Shown here: in pieces, positions 26,064 through 34,935 of the stretch
Layout of the letters: each line of letters begins with the position of its first letter
How positions within the stretch are numbered: position 1 is the stretch's first letter
Source of the DNA: Falsigemmobacter faecalis
Lineage (GTDB): Bacteria; Pseudomonadota; Alphaproteobacteria; Rhodobacterales; Rhodobacteraceae
Length of the DNA stretch: 64,000 nucleotides
Assembly (NCBI RefSeq): GCF_003863335.1
Contig: NZ_RRAZ01000001.1
Coordinates: 170,507-234,506, forward strand
Reading direction: 5' to 3'
Notes under the pieces: model-generated
What the model saw: only the letters and a program-made list of their open reading frames with translations
Database searches by the model: none
What the model was told of the DNA's origin: nothing
Translations under genes and position numbers: made by a program

Positions 26064-26651
26064 ATGCAGACGCGCTGCGCCTGGTGCGGAACGGATCCGC
26101 TTTATGTCCGCTATCACGACGAGGAATGGGGCATTCCGGAGACCGACGGCCGCACCCTGTGGGAGCTTTTGATGCTTGAGGGGTTTCAGGCCGGGCTGTC
26201 CTGGATCACCATTCTGCGGCGGCGGGAAAGTTTTCGGGAGGCTTTTGCGGGCTTTGATCCGCAGATCATTGCCACCTGGGGGGAGGCGGAGGTCGCGGTC
26301 CTGCTGCAAAATCCCGGCATCATCCGCCACCGTGGCAAGATCGAGGCCACGATTCAGGCGGCCCGCAGCTTTCTGCGCCTTGAGGCAGAGCCGGGCGGAT
26401 TTTCCGGGTTCATCTGGCGCTTCACCAATGGCGCGCCTTTGCAAAATGCCCTGCAGCCCGGCGCGCCGATCCCGGCACAGACCGACATCTCCCTTGCGCT
26501 CTCGAAAGCCTTAAAGCGCGAGGGGTTTAAATTCTGTGGCCCGACCATCACTTACGCCTTTATGCAGGCGGCGGGGCTGGTGAATGACCATCTGACCAGC
26601 TGCCTGGTCCATGACCGGGTTGCGGCCCTGGGCGGGCCGCAAAATCTTTAA
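26064..26651 (+). CDS. tag: DNA-3-methyladenine glycosylase I
   Basis: Base-excision repair enzyme removing 3-methyladenine from alkylated DNA. The 195-residue product has the N-terminal RCAWCGTDPLYVRYHDEEWG motif, with the zinc Cys and His ligands and the base-recognising Glu, and the C-terminal HLTSCLVH with the remaining His and Cys ligands. Length and motifs match Tag throughout. It converges with the CoxG-like gene, 3 bp apart. Confidence 0.96.
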   Translation: MQTRCAWCGTDPLYVRYHDEEWGIPETDGRTLWELLMLEGFQAGLSWITILRRRESFREAFAGFDPQIIATWGEAEVAVLLQNPGIIRHRGKIEATIQAARSFLRLEAEPGGFSGFIWRFTNGAPLQNALQPGAPIPAQTDISLALSKALKREGFKFCGPTITYAFMQAAGLVNDHLTSCLVHDRVAALGGPQNL

Positions 26652-26654
26652 GGC

Positions 26655-27167
26655 TCAGCTGACCAGCCGCTTGAACCAGCCTTTTTTCGCGGGTTCGCCG
26701 GCTTCGCCTTCGGGCGGCGGCTCGGCGGGGCCTTCAATGGCCTCCTGGAAGCGGTTGAAGAACTCATCGGCGAGTTTGGCGGCAAAGCTGTCGATGATAC
26801 GGCTGCCGAGCTGCGCAAGCTTGCCGCCGACATTGGCGTCAACCTCATAGCTCAGAAGCGTGCCGTCGCCCGAAGGGGCCAGGGTCACCCGGGCCGCCCC
26901 TTTGGCAAAGCCCGCAGCGCCGCCCTTGCCTTCACCGGAAAGGGTGCAGCTGACCCCCTCGACGATGTCGGACATCTTCACCAGACCTGCGAATTTCGCT
27001 TTCACGGGGCCGACCTTTTGCACCACCACGGCCTCAAACCCCTCCTCGGGTGAGCCGGTCAGTTCCTCGCAGCCCGGAACGCAGGCCTTCAGAACTTCGG
27101 GGTTAAAAAGTGCCTGCCAGACCTCTGCGGGTGGCGCGGCAATGTCGCGGCTGTCTTTCATTTGCAT
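26655..27167 (-). CDS. CoxG-like SRPBCC protein
   Basis: Member of the carbon monoxide dehydrogenase subunit G family, 170 residues. The N-terminal lipid-binding-like START/SRPBCC fold starts MQMKDSRDIAAPPAEVWQAL, with NPEVLKACVPGCEEL typical of CoxG. A short Pro/Glu-rich linker and the basic KKGWFKRLVS end follow. The start at 27167 was chosen for its AGGAGG 8 nt upstream; the longer frame to 27224 has no such site. In CO oxidisers the protein recruits the dehydrogenase to the membrane, but no coxMSL genes are present here, so its partner is unknown. Confidence 0.85.
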   Translation of the reverse strand: MQMKDSRDIAAPPAEVWQALFNPEVLKACVPGCEELTGSPEEGFEAVVVQKVGPVKAKFAGLVKMSDIVEGVSCTLSGEGKGGAAGFAKGAARVTLAPSGDGTLLSYEVDANVGGKLAQLGSRIIDSFAAKLADEFFNRFQEAIEGPAEPPPEGEAGEPAKKGWFKRLVS

Positions 27168-27247
27168 CTGGTGCCCTCCTCCTGAGCCTGATGCGCAGGA
27201 TAAGGCCGCGCGGCCCCGGGGCAAGCAATTTCCCGGGGCCGCCGATG

Positions 27248-27670
27248 TCAGAGGGCCATCACCATATCGCGGTGCGGGATGCCCGCATCGTCATATTCCG
27301 GGCCATAGGCGGTAAAGCCCAGCTTTTCATAAAAGCCGATGGCATAGCTTTGCGCCGAGAGTTTCAGCTTTTTCAGATCCCCCCGCGCGCGCAGATGCGC
27401 GATCGCAAAGCGCATCAGAAGCGCCCCCGCCCCGGTGCCGCGCCTTTCGCCCAGCACACAGACGCGGCCGATTTTTCCGGCGTCGCCGTCGATAATCAGC
27501 CGCGCGGTGCCAAGGGGGCGGCCCGCATCGGTCATCAGAAGATGAATGGCAACGGCGTCCAGCGCGTCCCATTCTTCCTCTTCCGGCACCTGCTGCTCAT
27601 CAATGAAGACCTGGCGGCGCAGCGCGAAGCAGGGCTCCGGGTCCGTGGTCACGCAGACCTCCAGGCTCAT
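27248..27670 (-). CDS. GNAT-family N-acetyltransferase
   Basis: Acetyltransferase of 140 residues. The acetyl-CoA pyrophosphate-binding motif appears as [16 protein letters not shown], with the later [25 protein letters not shown] typical of the family's C-terminus. The N-terminal [21 protein letters not shown] resembles the ElaA/YjcF subgroup acting on small molecules. Its start overlaps the end of dapE by 4 bp, so it is translated after dapE, but no role in lysine synthesis follows from that. Confidence 0.88.
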   Translation of the reverse strand: MSLEVCVTTDPEPCFALRRQVFIDEQQVPEEEEWDALDAVAIHLLMTDAGRPLGTARLIIDGDAGKIGRVCVLGERRGTGAGALLMRFAIAHLRARGDLKKLKLSAQSYAIGFYEKLGFTAYGPEYDDAGIPHRDMVMAL

Positions 27671-28830
27671 GCGAAATAGTCATGCAGGACGCGGGTATAG
27701 ACCGCTTTGAGCTGATGGATATGCGCCACTTCGACATGTTCATCGACCTTATGCAGCGTCTTGCCAACGAGGCCGAATTCCACCACCGGGCAATGGTCTT
27801 TGATAAAGCGCGCATCCGAAGTGCCGCCTGAGGTCGAGAGCACCGGGGTGCGGTTGGTTTCCGTCTGCACGGCGCGCGAGACCATGGCAGAAAGCGCGCC
27901 CGGCGGGGTCAGGAAGCAGTCGCCGCCGACGCGGACCCGCACCGAAATCTCCACCCCTGCCTCTGCGCCGGCTTTCGCGGCTTCGGCCTCCAGCCATTTG
28001 GTCAGGCTCTCGCCGGTGTGGCAGGTGTTGAAGCGGATATTGACGGTCGCTTTGCAGCTGGCCGGGATGACATTGGCGGCGGTATTGCCGGTATCAATGG
28101 TGGTGATCGCAAGGGTCGAGGGGCCGAAATGCGCATTGCCCTGATCGAGCTCATGCACCGCCAGGCGGCTCATCAGCAGCGCCATGCCATTGAGCGGATT
28201 GCGCGCCAGATGCGGATAGGCCGAATGGCCCTGGGTGCCGCGGGCGGTGAAATAGGCCGAAAGCGCGCCGCGGCGGCCGATCTTGATCATATCGCCCATC
28301 TCTTCGGGGCAGGTCGGCTCACCGACGATGCAATCGGTCATCTGCTCGCCCTGAGCGGCCATCCAGTCCAGAAGCGCGACGGTGCCATCGGTCGAGACGG
28401 CCTCTTCGTCGCCGGTGATCGTCAGGATCACCGCGCCTTCGGGGGGCGTGTCGCGCACAAAATCAATCGCGGCGGCGGCAAAGGCCGCGACGCCCGATTT
28501 CATATCGCAGGCGCCCCGGCCCCAGAGTTTGCCGTCTTTGATCTCACCGCCAAAGGGATCGACGCTCCAGTCGTCGAGATTGCCGACCGGAACCACATCG
28601 GTATGGCCGTTAAAGCCAAAGGTCTTCGCATCGCCCTTCGCACCCCAGCGCGCAAAGAGGTTCGGCACTCCGGCGCGGTCGACCCGGGTGCAGCTGAAGC
28701 CGGCTTCCGACAGGATCTGCTCCAGCAGCACCAGCGCGCCGCCCTCGGCGGGGGTGACCGTCGGGCAGCGTACCAGCGCCTGGGTCAGCGCAACGGGATC
28801 TGAGGGGTCAAAGGGCAGGGCAGTGGTCAT
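27667..28830 (-). CDS. dapE: Succinyl-diaminopimelate desuccinylase
   Basis: Zinc hydrolase of lysine and meso-diaminopimelate synthesis (succinylase branch). The 387-residue product has the M20 metal and catalytic residues in [24 protein letters not shown] and [12 protein letters not shown]. The start [20 protein letters not shown] at 28830 gives normal length; the open frame continues upstream for 166 codons without coding character. The partner dapD lies 1.7 kb away on the same strand, with two unrelated genes between them. Confidence 0.95.
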   Translation of the reverse strand: MTTALPFDPSDPVALTQALVRCPTVTPAEGGALVLLEQILSEAGFSCTRVDRAGVPNLFARWGAKGDAKTFGFNGHTDVVPVGNLDDWSVDPFGGEIKDGKLWGRGACDMKSGVAAFAAAAIDFVRDTPPEGAVILTITGDEEAVSTDGTVALLDWMAAQGEQMTDCIVGEPTCPEEMGDMIKIGRRGALSAYFTARGTQGHSAYPHLARNPLNGMALLMSRLAVHELDQGNAHFGPSTLAITTIDTGNTAANVIPASCKATVNIRFNTCHTGESLTKWLEAEAAKAGAEAGVEISVRVRVGGDCFLTPPGALSAMVSRAVQTETNRTPVLSTSGGTSDARFIKDHCPVVEFGLVGKTLHKVDEHVEVAHIHQLKAVYTRVLHDYFA

Positions 28831-29058
28831 GGCGGGCTCCCGTGGCAGACTGTTTGAAATGGGATAGCCCCCGCGCGGGCTGTGGTAAAGCTGCAACCCT
28901 GATGGCATTCCTGCAGGCCAGCCCGCCAGAACGCATGACAGGACGGGTCTGCGGCGCAAGACTGATCCCAAGAGAGCGCCCCGAGGCGCCGGTGAGGCAG
29001 AGAGCATGACATCCGAGAACCGCGCGTGCCCCTGCCCGATCAGAGGGAGGGCAGACAG

Positions 29059-30006
29059 ATGATGCAGGCAACGGCATGGATCGCGCTGACGGGCGATGCA
29101 CCTGAGGCGGTCCCGGCGGCGCAGCCTCTGCGCACGGGGGCGGTGAATGTGGCGCTGCGGGGCATCCCGCGGGTGGCCACCGTGCTCGCGGATGCGCGGG
29201 TGCTGCATCAGGGCCGTGCGCTGAGCGCGGCGCTGATCGCGGGGCAGGATGTGGGCGTGGTGCTGCGCCTGCGCGGCCCGGGCGGTCATGTGCTGCGCCA
29301 TGTCCTTGCGGCCGAGCTTTACAGCCATCCCGGCAGCGCTGAGCTGACCTTTTCTTTCATCGGGGGCGGAGATGAGGCCCCGGCGGGGCGCTGGCGGCTG
29401 TCGCTTTGCGATGCGGCGGGGCGGCTTCTCGCCCCCGTGGCCATCGGGGCCGGCGCGCTGTCGCTGCCGCTGCCGCTGGGGGCCGCTCTGGTCGCTGCGC
29501 TGGGCGCGTGCCGCTTTGTGCAGACCGCGGGCCTGCGGCGCGCCTCTCCCGGGCGGGCGGGCCCTGAGCAGATCGGTCGCGGGGCGGCCGTCGCGGGCAA
29601 TACCTTCCTGCAGACCCCGGGCGGGCTGGTGCCTGCCGCGGCGCTGATGGCCGGAGATGCGGTTCTCGATATCTCAGGCCGCGAGCTGCGTCTGGCCGGG
29701 ATGCAGCTTGCCGAGGTGCCTGCGGGCTTTGCTTTTTCGCCCCTGCGCGTGCCAAGCCCTGAGGGCCGGGATCTGCTGATCGGGCCGCGCGCGCAGCTCT
29801 CGCGTGAGGGGGGGCTGATCACGGCGGCCGCCCTGCCGGAGGCGCGCCGCTTTACCGGACCCTCGCGGGTCGCGCTCATGGCGGTGCCGGTGACGGATCG
29901 CCCGGCGCTGCTGTCGGTGGGCGGCTACTGGCTGGCCGCCGCAGACCCCGATGGGGTGCTGCCGCAGCCGGTCGCGGATCTGACCGGCTGCCGCAGGGCG
30001 GTCTGA
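29059..30006 (+). CDS. Protein with degenerate Hint (Hedgehog/intein-like) domain
   Basis: Function uncertain, 315 residues. The C-terminal half has the spacing of the Hint_2 domain common in Rhodobacteraceae secreted proteins: [21 protein letters not shown] (180-200), a GREL turn (207-210) and [18 protein letters not shown] (230-247). The autocatalytic N-terminal Cys is absent (Gly-Asn instead) and the expected PQHRVL-type His motif reads PRAQLS, so self-splicing or cleavage is unlikely. Residues 1-150 match nothing I recognise. The start at 29059 follows GAGGGAGGG. Its stop abuts that of the next, convergent gene (TGATCA). Confidence 0.65.
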   Translation: MMQATAWIALTGDAPEAVPAAQPLRTGAVNVALRGIPRVATVLADARVLHQGRALSAALIAGQDVGVVLRLRGPGGHVLRHVLAAELYSHPGSAELTFSFIGGGDEAPAGRWRLSLCDAAGRLLAPVAIGAGALSLPLPLGAALVAALGACRFVQTAGLRRASPGRAGPEQIGRGAAVAGNTFLQTPGGLVPAAALMAGDAVLDISGRELRLAGMQLAEVPAGFAFSPLRVPSPEGRDLLIGPRAQLSREGGLITAAALPEARRFTGPSRVALMAVPVTDRPALLSVGGYWLAAADPDGVLPQPVADLTGCRRAV

Positions 30007-30339
30007 TCAGTCGAAGAAGGGCGTGATGACCGCGACGACGACCGAATTTTCGGCCAGCGCGCGCTCCATCAGTTCCAGCTCTTCCGGGTCGATCTTTTCG
30101 CCGCCGGCTTCGCGCTCTTCGCGGGTGCCCTGGCCGGTGACTTCCAGCACCGACAGATCGGCCTGCTGCAGGATGGCCACGGTCTCACGCACGGCCTCGG
30201 CCTCTTCCACGCCCGAGGCATAGCACAGCAGCGCCGCCCCGGTCGCATGTTTGGGCAGCCCGTCGCCCGGCTTGCGGCCGACTTCGACCAGAAGGGTATG
30301 CACCTGCTGCGGGCGGCGCGGTTTGGCTTCAGTGGTCAT
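30007..30339 (-). CDS. Conserved small protein of unknown function
   Basis: A 110-residue soluble protein with no family I can name. Central sequence PKHATGAALLCYASGVEEAEAVRETVAIL followed by VLEVTGQGTREEREAGGEKI suggests an alpha/beta fold, and the acidic ELELMERALAENSVVVAVITPFFD end is distinctive. The ATG at 30339 (MTTEAKPRRP) is preferred over the frame start at 30396. It lies 164 bp downstream of dapD on the same strand; the gap holds a hairpin repeat that probably separates their transcripts. Confidence 0.7.
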   Translation of the reverse strand: MTTEAKPRRPQQVHTLLVEVGRKPGDGLPKHATGAALLCYASGVEEAEAVRETVAILQQADLSVLEVTGQGTREEREAGGEKIDPEELELMERALAENSVVVAVITPFFD

Positions 30340-30426
30340 GGCGGCTCTCCGGGTTGAATGGCGCGCAGATGTAGCAAGACGGGGCCGGAGCGGCAAGGCG
30401 GCAGGCCGCGCGCCTGTGGCAAAGCC

Positions 30427-30480
30427 GGGGAGGGCTGCCTGCCCTCCCCGGACCCCGCCCGGGAGTATTTGGAAAAAGCC
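30427..30480 (+). repeat. Dispersed GC-hairpin repeat, copy A
   Basis: GC-rich stem GGGGAGGGC / GCCCTCCCC with a short loop, then GGACCCCGCCCGGGAGTATTTGGAAAAAGCC-type tail. Near-identical copies lie at 32423, 34720 and 63366. Placed after dapD it may also act as a terminator on the minus strand. Confidence 0.85.
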
Positions 30481-30503
30481 AAAGCCCGGGGCGGGGCTTG
30501 CGG

Positions 30504-31331
30504 TCAGTCGCGCAGCAGTTCGTTGATCGAGGTTTTCGAGCGGGTCTGTGCATCGACGCGCTTCACGATCACCGCGCAGTAAAGGTTCACGCCGTTTTTC
30601 GACGGCATCGAGCCCGAGACAACCACTGAACCGGCAGGGACTTCGCCGTAGAAGACTTCGCCGGTCTCACGATCAAGGATCTTGGTCGATTTGCCGATGA
30701 ACACGCCCATGCCGAGGACCGAGCCCTCACGGATGATGCAGCCCTCAACCACCTCAGAGCGCGCGCCGATGAAGCAGTTGTCCTCAATGATGGTCGGACC
30801 CGCCTGCATCGGCTCCAGCACGCCGCCGATACCAACGCCGCCCGAGAGGTGCACGTTCTTGCCGATCTGCGCGCAGGAGCCCACGGTGGCCCAGGTGTCG
30901 ACCATGGTGCCCTCATCCACAAAAGCGCCCAGGTTCACAAACGAGGGCATCAGCACCACGCCCTTGCCGATATGGGCCGAGCGGCGCACGATCGCGCCCG
31001 GAACGGCGCGGAAGCCCGCTGCTTTCCAGCGGTTCTCATCCCAGCCTTTGAACTTGGTGTCGACCTTGTCCCAGAAAAAGCTGTCCTGCGGACCACCGGT
31101 CAGCGGCTCCATGTCCTTGATGCGAAAGCCCAGCAGCACGGCCTTTTTGGCCCATTGGTTCACATGCCAGTCGCCGTTGGCCTGACGCTCCGCCACACGC
31201 AGCGTGCCATTGTCGAGCGCGTCGAGCGTTGCTTCAATGGCGTCACGGGCCTCACCTTTCGAGGCGGGGTTCAGCGTGTCACGGGCATCCCATGCGGCTT
31301 CGATGGCGGTCTCAAGTGCGGCGTTGGACAT
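30504..31331 (-). CDS. dapD: Tetrahydrodipicolinate N-succinyltransferase
   Basis: Succinylates tetrahydrodipicolinate in lysine and diaminopimelate synthesis. The 275-residue product has an N-terminal helical domain and a left-handed beta-helix of hexapeptide repeats ([43 protein letters not shown]). The ATG at 31331 ([18 protein letters not shown]) matches known DapD starts; 28 extra upstream residues in frame are not typical. It supplies the substrate series for dapE encoded nearby. Confidence 0.96.
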   Translation of the reverse strand: MSNAALETAIEAAWDARDTLNPASKGEARDAIEATLDALDNGTLRVAERQANGDWHVNQWAKKAVLLGFRIKDMEPLTGGPQDSFFWDKVDTKFKGWDENRWKAAGFRAVPGAIVRRSAHIGKGVVLMPSFVNLGAFVDEGTMVDTWATVGSCAQIGKNVHLSGGVGIGGVLEPMQAGPTIIEDNCFIGARSEVVEGCIIREGSVLGMGVFIGKSTKILDRETGEVFYGEVPAGSVVVSGSMPSKNGVNLYCAVIVKRVDAQTRSKTSINELLRD

Positions 31332-31501
31332 GCGATTTATCCTGTCGGTCAGAGGGTCATCCGCCCCCGCTATAGGCGGCACAGGACTTTGGCGCAATCG
31401 TTCAGCGGGCTTCACGCCATTGTAACCATTGCGTGCCGCAATGTTGGTTTTATGTCGGCGTTATGCCATCACGGGGATATAATTTGATCAGGACGATTGC
31501 C

Positions 31502-32323
31502 ATGAATGACGACAGCCGCAGCCACCCGTTTCGTGATGCCGCCCAGGACGTTGTCGCCGCCGATCAGGTGCCGCAGACGGCGCAGACCCGCGCACCGGCC
31601 TATCGGCTGGCCTTTACCGATACCGATTTCCTGACCCGCGAAGAGCTGCGCCCGGTGCGCCTGCAGCTTGAACTTCTCAAGCCGCAGATGGTCATGGATG
31701 AGCGTGGCATTGAGACGACCATCGTCCTCTTTGGCGGCGCCCGTATTCCGGCGCCCGAACATGCAGAAACGGCGCGCACCCCCGCGCTCGCTGCACTTTC
31801 ACACTATTATGAAGAAGCGCGCCGCTTCTCGCGCCTGATGACCGAGCGCTCAATGCAGAGCTATGGCAAACAGAACGTCATCATCACCGGCGGCGGTCCC
31901 GGCGTGATGGAAGCGGGCAACCGCGGCGCTGCCGAGGCGGGGGGGCAGTCCATTGGCCTCAGCATCGTGCTGCCACATGAGCAGGCACCCAACAGCTATG
32001 TCTCACCCGATCTGTGCTTCAATTTCCACTACTTCGCGATCCGTAAGATGCATTTCCTGATGCGCGCCAAGGCCATCTGCGTCTTTCCGGGTGGCTTCGG
32101 CACGCTGGATGAGATGTTTGAGGCGCTGACGCTGATCCAGACCGGCCGGATGAAATCGATCCCCTTCCTCCTTTTCGGGCGCGCCTTCTGGGAAAACGTC
32201 ATCAACTGGGAGGCGCTGGCCGAGGCGGGGACGATCTCCGACGAAGATCTGCACCTCTTCCGCTTTGTGGAAACCGCGGAGGAGGCCATCGCCGAGATCG
32301 ACGCCTGGCCTCAACCCTGCTGA
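31502..32323 (+). CDS. LOG-family protein (TIGR00730 type)
   Basis: Rossmann-fold protein of 273 residues with the LOG signature: GGGPGVMEAGNRGAAEAGG and PGGFGTLDEMFEALTLIQTG (from residue 196). Characterised members hydrolyse cytokinin or purine nucleoside monophosphates to release the base and ribose phosphate; older annotation as lysine decarboxylase is not supported by the motif. It carries about 80 N-terminal residues more than minimal LOG proteins. The start at 31502 (MNDDSRSHPF) was chosen; the gene is divergent from dapD across 170 bp. Confidence 0.88.
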   Translation: MNDDSRSHPFRDAAQDVVAADQVPQTAQTRAPAYRLAFTDTDFLTREELRPVRLQLELLKPQMVMDERGIETTIVLFGGARIPAPEHAETARTPALAALSHYYEEARRFSRLMTERSMQSYGKQNVIITGGGPGVMEAGNRGAAEAGGQSIGLSIVLPHEQAPNSYVSPDLCFNFHYFAIRKMHFLMRAKAICVFPGGFGTLDEMFEALTLIQTGRMKSIPFLLFGRAFWENVINWEALAEAGTISDEDLHLFRFVETAEEAIAEIDAWPQPC

Positions 32324-32422
32324 GGCCTTTCTGCCGCCCGATGGCTTTGTCGCGCCTTGTCAGGCCGCTTCCACATCTCGTCTCCTCCATGCCGGCTTTC
32401 GAAGCGTAAAATCGGCCAAAGC

Positions 32423-32560
32423 CGGGGAGGGCTGCCTGCCCTCCCCGGACCCCACCCGGGAGTATTTCTGAAAAGCCAAAGTCAGAAGGGCGTCGGCAGA
32501 TATTTGGCTTTTTCTAAATACTCTGCGGAGGGTCCGGGAGGTGCAAAACCTCCCGGCTGC
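32423..32560. repeat. Dispersed repeat, copy B, with inverted partner
   Basis: The left part (32423-32480) is the hairpin head GGGGAGGGC / GCCCTCCCC and AGTATTT-AAAAGCCAAA tail. The right part (32504-32560) is the tail in opposite orientation (TTTGGCTTTTTCTAAATACT) followed by a second hairpin, CCGGGAGGT / ACCTCCCGG. The whole forms a composite inverted repeat in the gap between two convergent genes. An almost identical composite is at 34720-34857. Confidence 0.85.
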
Positions 32561-32591
32561 TGCCGGCCTCTGCAACAACGGGTCGCGCGCC

Positions 32592-33014
32592 TCAGGGCCT
32601 TTGATGACGTGCCCGCGCACCTGTTTCTATGGCGGCGGCGAGCAGGCGGTGCAGTTGCAGCTGGTCGCGGATCTCTTCCAGCATCGCCAGTTCAATATCG
32701 CGCAGCGTGCCGTCTGCCGCTGCCACATCGCAGGCCAGCGCATAGGCGGTCTCAAACAGCCGTTCCGGCAGGGCCGCGCGCACAAGCCCAAAAAGCGCAT
32801 CCAGCCCGTCTTCTTCGGTCAGCAGATCCAGCACTGTCTGTGCGACATGCTTGATGCGCTCAACGTCATAGCCCGCGAAAACCGGCAGGTGAATCACGAT
32901 GCGCTCAATAGCCACCAGTTCTGCCGTGCGCATCCGCTGGTCTGAGACAGAAACGGCGGTCATCACGGCAATCAGCGCGTCCTGGGCTGTCATCCGATCG
33001 GTATCGGTGGTCAT
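32592..33014 (-). CDS. TerB-like protein 1
   Basis: All-helical 140-residue protein of the TerB (tellurite resistance B) superfamily. The two symmetrical acidic loops are visible: SVSDQRMRTAELVAIERIV near residue 22 and AAADGTLRDIELAMLEEI near residue 98, where TerB homologues place metal-binding Asp/Glu. No ter operon genes are nearby, so a tellurite role is not implied. A second TerB-like gene lies at 39737. Confidence 0.75.
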   Translation of the reverse strand: MTTDTDRMTAQDALIAVMTAVSVSDQRMRTAELVAIERIVIHLPVFAGYDVERIKHVAQTVLDLLTEEDGLDALFGLVRAALPERLFETAYALACDVAAADGTLRDIELAMLEEIRDQLQLHRLLAAAIETGARARHQRP

Positions 33015-33130
33015 ATTGTCGTCCCCTGGGCCACTTCCTGGCAGAGATTATTGACCCGAGCGCCTCGCGGCAATAGAGGCTGTGGCCTGCCGGGCACGGG
33101 GTCCGGTGACGAGTGTGAGAGGATGCGCCG

Positions 33131-34714
33131 ATGTCTGCACTGCGCGACGCCGCGATGAAATCGAAAGCCTGGCCCTTTGAAGAGGCCCGCAGGCTCCTCA
33201 AACGCTACGAGAAGAAGGCCCCGGAGAAGGGTTATGTGCTTTTTGAGACCGGCTACGGCCCCTCAGGTCTGCCCCATATCGGCACCTTTGGAGAGGTCGC
33301 CCGCACGACCATGATCCGCCGCGCCTTTGAGGCGATCTCGGATATTCCGACCCGCCTGATCTGCTTCTCGGATGATATGGACGGCATGCGCAAAGTGCCC
33401 GAGAACGTGCCGAACCAGGAGCTGCTGCAGGCCAATGTGCAAAAGCCGCTCTCGGCTGTGCCCGATCCTTTCGGTGAGTACGACAGCTTTGGTGGTTACA
33501 ACAACGCCATGCTGCGCCGCTTCCTCGACACGTTCGGCTTTGAGTATGAGTTCTACTCGGCCACCGAGTTCTACAAATCCGGCCAGTTCGATGCCGTGCT
33601 GCTGCGCGCCGTTGAGAAATATAACGAGATCATGGAGGTTATGCTGAAGTCTCTGCGCGATGAGCGCGCGGCCAGCTATTCCTGCTTCCTGCCGATCCAT
33701 CCCGAGACCGGACGCGTGCTTTACGTGCCGATGAAAGAGGTGAACGCCAAAGACGGCACCATCACTTTCGATGATGAAGATGGCCGTGAATGGACCCTTC
33801 CTGTCACTGGCGGAAACGTCAAGCTCCAGTGGAAGCCTGACTTCGGTGCACGCTGGGCGGCACTGGGCGTTGATTTCGAGATGTATGGCAAGGACCACTC
33901 GACCAATACGCCGATCTATGACCGCATCTGCGAAATCCTTGGCGGTAAAAAGCCCGAGCATTTCACCTATGAGCTGTTCCTTGATGAAAACGGCGAGAAG
34001 ATATCGAAGTCAAAAGGCAATGGACTATCGATCGACGAATGGCTCACCTATGCCTCGACGGAATCCCTCAGCTATTACATGTTCCTCAAGCCGAAGACCG
34101 CGAAGCGCCTCGGCTGGTCGGTGATTCCGAAAGCGGTGGATGAATATCACCAGCAGCTGCGCGCCTATCATACGCAGGAAGTCGACGCCCAGGTGAACAA
34201 CCCGGTCTGGCATATCCACAGCGGCAATGTTCCGCAGTCGGATATGGTGGTGCCCTTCGCCATGCTGCTCAATCTCGCCTCCGTGGCTGGTGCTGCGGAT
34301 GCCAAAGGCCTCTGGGGCTTCATCAAACGCTATGCGCCAGATGCCTCGCCGGAAACCAACCCGCAGCTCGACCAGGCGGCCGGCTTCGCCGTGCGTTACT
34401 ATAATGACTTCGTTGCCCCGACGCGGCAGTTCCGCCTGCCGAGCGATCAGGAACGTGCGGCCATGGAGGATCTCTCGGCGCGTCTGGCGGTCTGGGACGG
34501 GGGTCTTGATGCAGAGGCGCTGCAATCCCTGGCTTTCGCCGTGGGCAAAGAGCACAACTTTGAGAACCTGCGCGACTGGTTCAAAGGCCTCTATGAGGTT
34601 TTGCTCGGCGCATCGGAAGGTCCGCGCTTTGGCGGCTTCATCGCGCTTTACGGTATCGATGAGACCCGTGCCCTGATCGCGCGCGGCCTGAGCGGCGACT
34701 TCATCGCGGGCTGA
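33131..34714 (+). CDS. lysS: Class I lysyl-tRNA synthetase
   Basis: Charges tRNA-Lys with lysine. The 527-residue enzyme belongs to class I, found in archaea and a few bacteria including many Rhodobacterales, not the usual class II. The Rossmann signature HIGT is at residues 49-52 ([15 protein letters not shown]) and the second signature KISKSKGNG is near residue 292. The C-terminal helical anticodon-binding domain is complete. No class II enzyme is seen in the window. A composite hairpin repeat follows the gene. Confidence 0.95.
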   Translation: MSALRDAAMKSKAWPFEEARRLLKRYEKKAPEKGYVLFETGYGPSGLPHIGTFGEVARTTMIRRAFEAISDIPTRLICFSDDMDGMRKVPENVPNQELLQANVQKPLSAVPDPFGEYDSFGGYNNAMLRRFLDTFGFEYEFYSATEFYKSGQFDAVLLRAVEKYNEIMEVMLKSLRDERAASYSCFLPIHPETGRVLYVPMKEVNAKDGTITFDDEDGREWTLPVTGGNVKLQWKPDFGARWAALGVDFEMYGKDHSTNTPIYDRICEILGGKKPEHFTYELFLDENGEKISKSKGNGLSIDEWLTYASTESLSYYMFLKPKTAKRLGWSVIPKAVDEYHQQLRAYHTQEVDAQVNNPVWHIHSGNVPQSDMVVPFAMLLNLASVAGAADAKGLWGFIKRYAPDASPETNPQLDQAAGFAVRYYNDFVAPTRQFRLPSDQERAAMEDLSARLAVWDGGLDAEALQSLAFAVGKEHNFENLRDWFKGLYEVLLGASEGPRFGGFIALYGIDETRALIARGLSGDFIAG

Positions 34715-34719
34715 AACCG

Positions 34720-34857
34720 CCGGGGAGGGCTGCCTGCCCTCCCCGGACCCCGCCCGGGAGTATTTTTTAAAAGCCAAAGTCAGGGTCGCGCACCCGGCTT
34801 TGGCTTTTTTCAAATACTCTGCGGAGGGGCCGGGAGGTGCAAAACCTCCCGGGGGTG
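34720..34857. repeat. Dispersed repeat, copy C, with inverted partner
   Basis: Same composite as copy B: hairpin head and tail at 34720-34778, inverted tail TTTGGCTTTTTTCAAATACT from about 34799, then the CCGGGAGGT / ACCTCCCGG hairpin. It lies between lysS and the peptidase gene on the same strand, so it may terminate lysS transcription. Confidence 0.85.
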
Positions 34858-34935
34858 CAGTGGGCACAAAGGCGGCCTGGCGGGTCTTACATGTGCGGAG
34901 CGTGGGGCTTACTTTACGCCCAAAGGAGACCCTGC

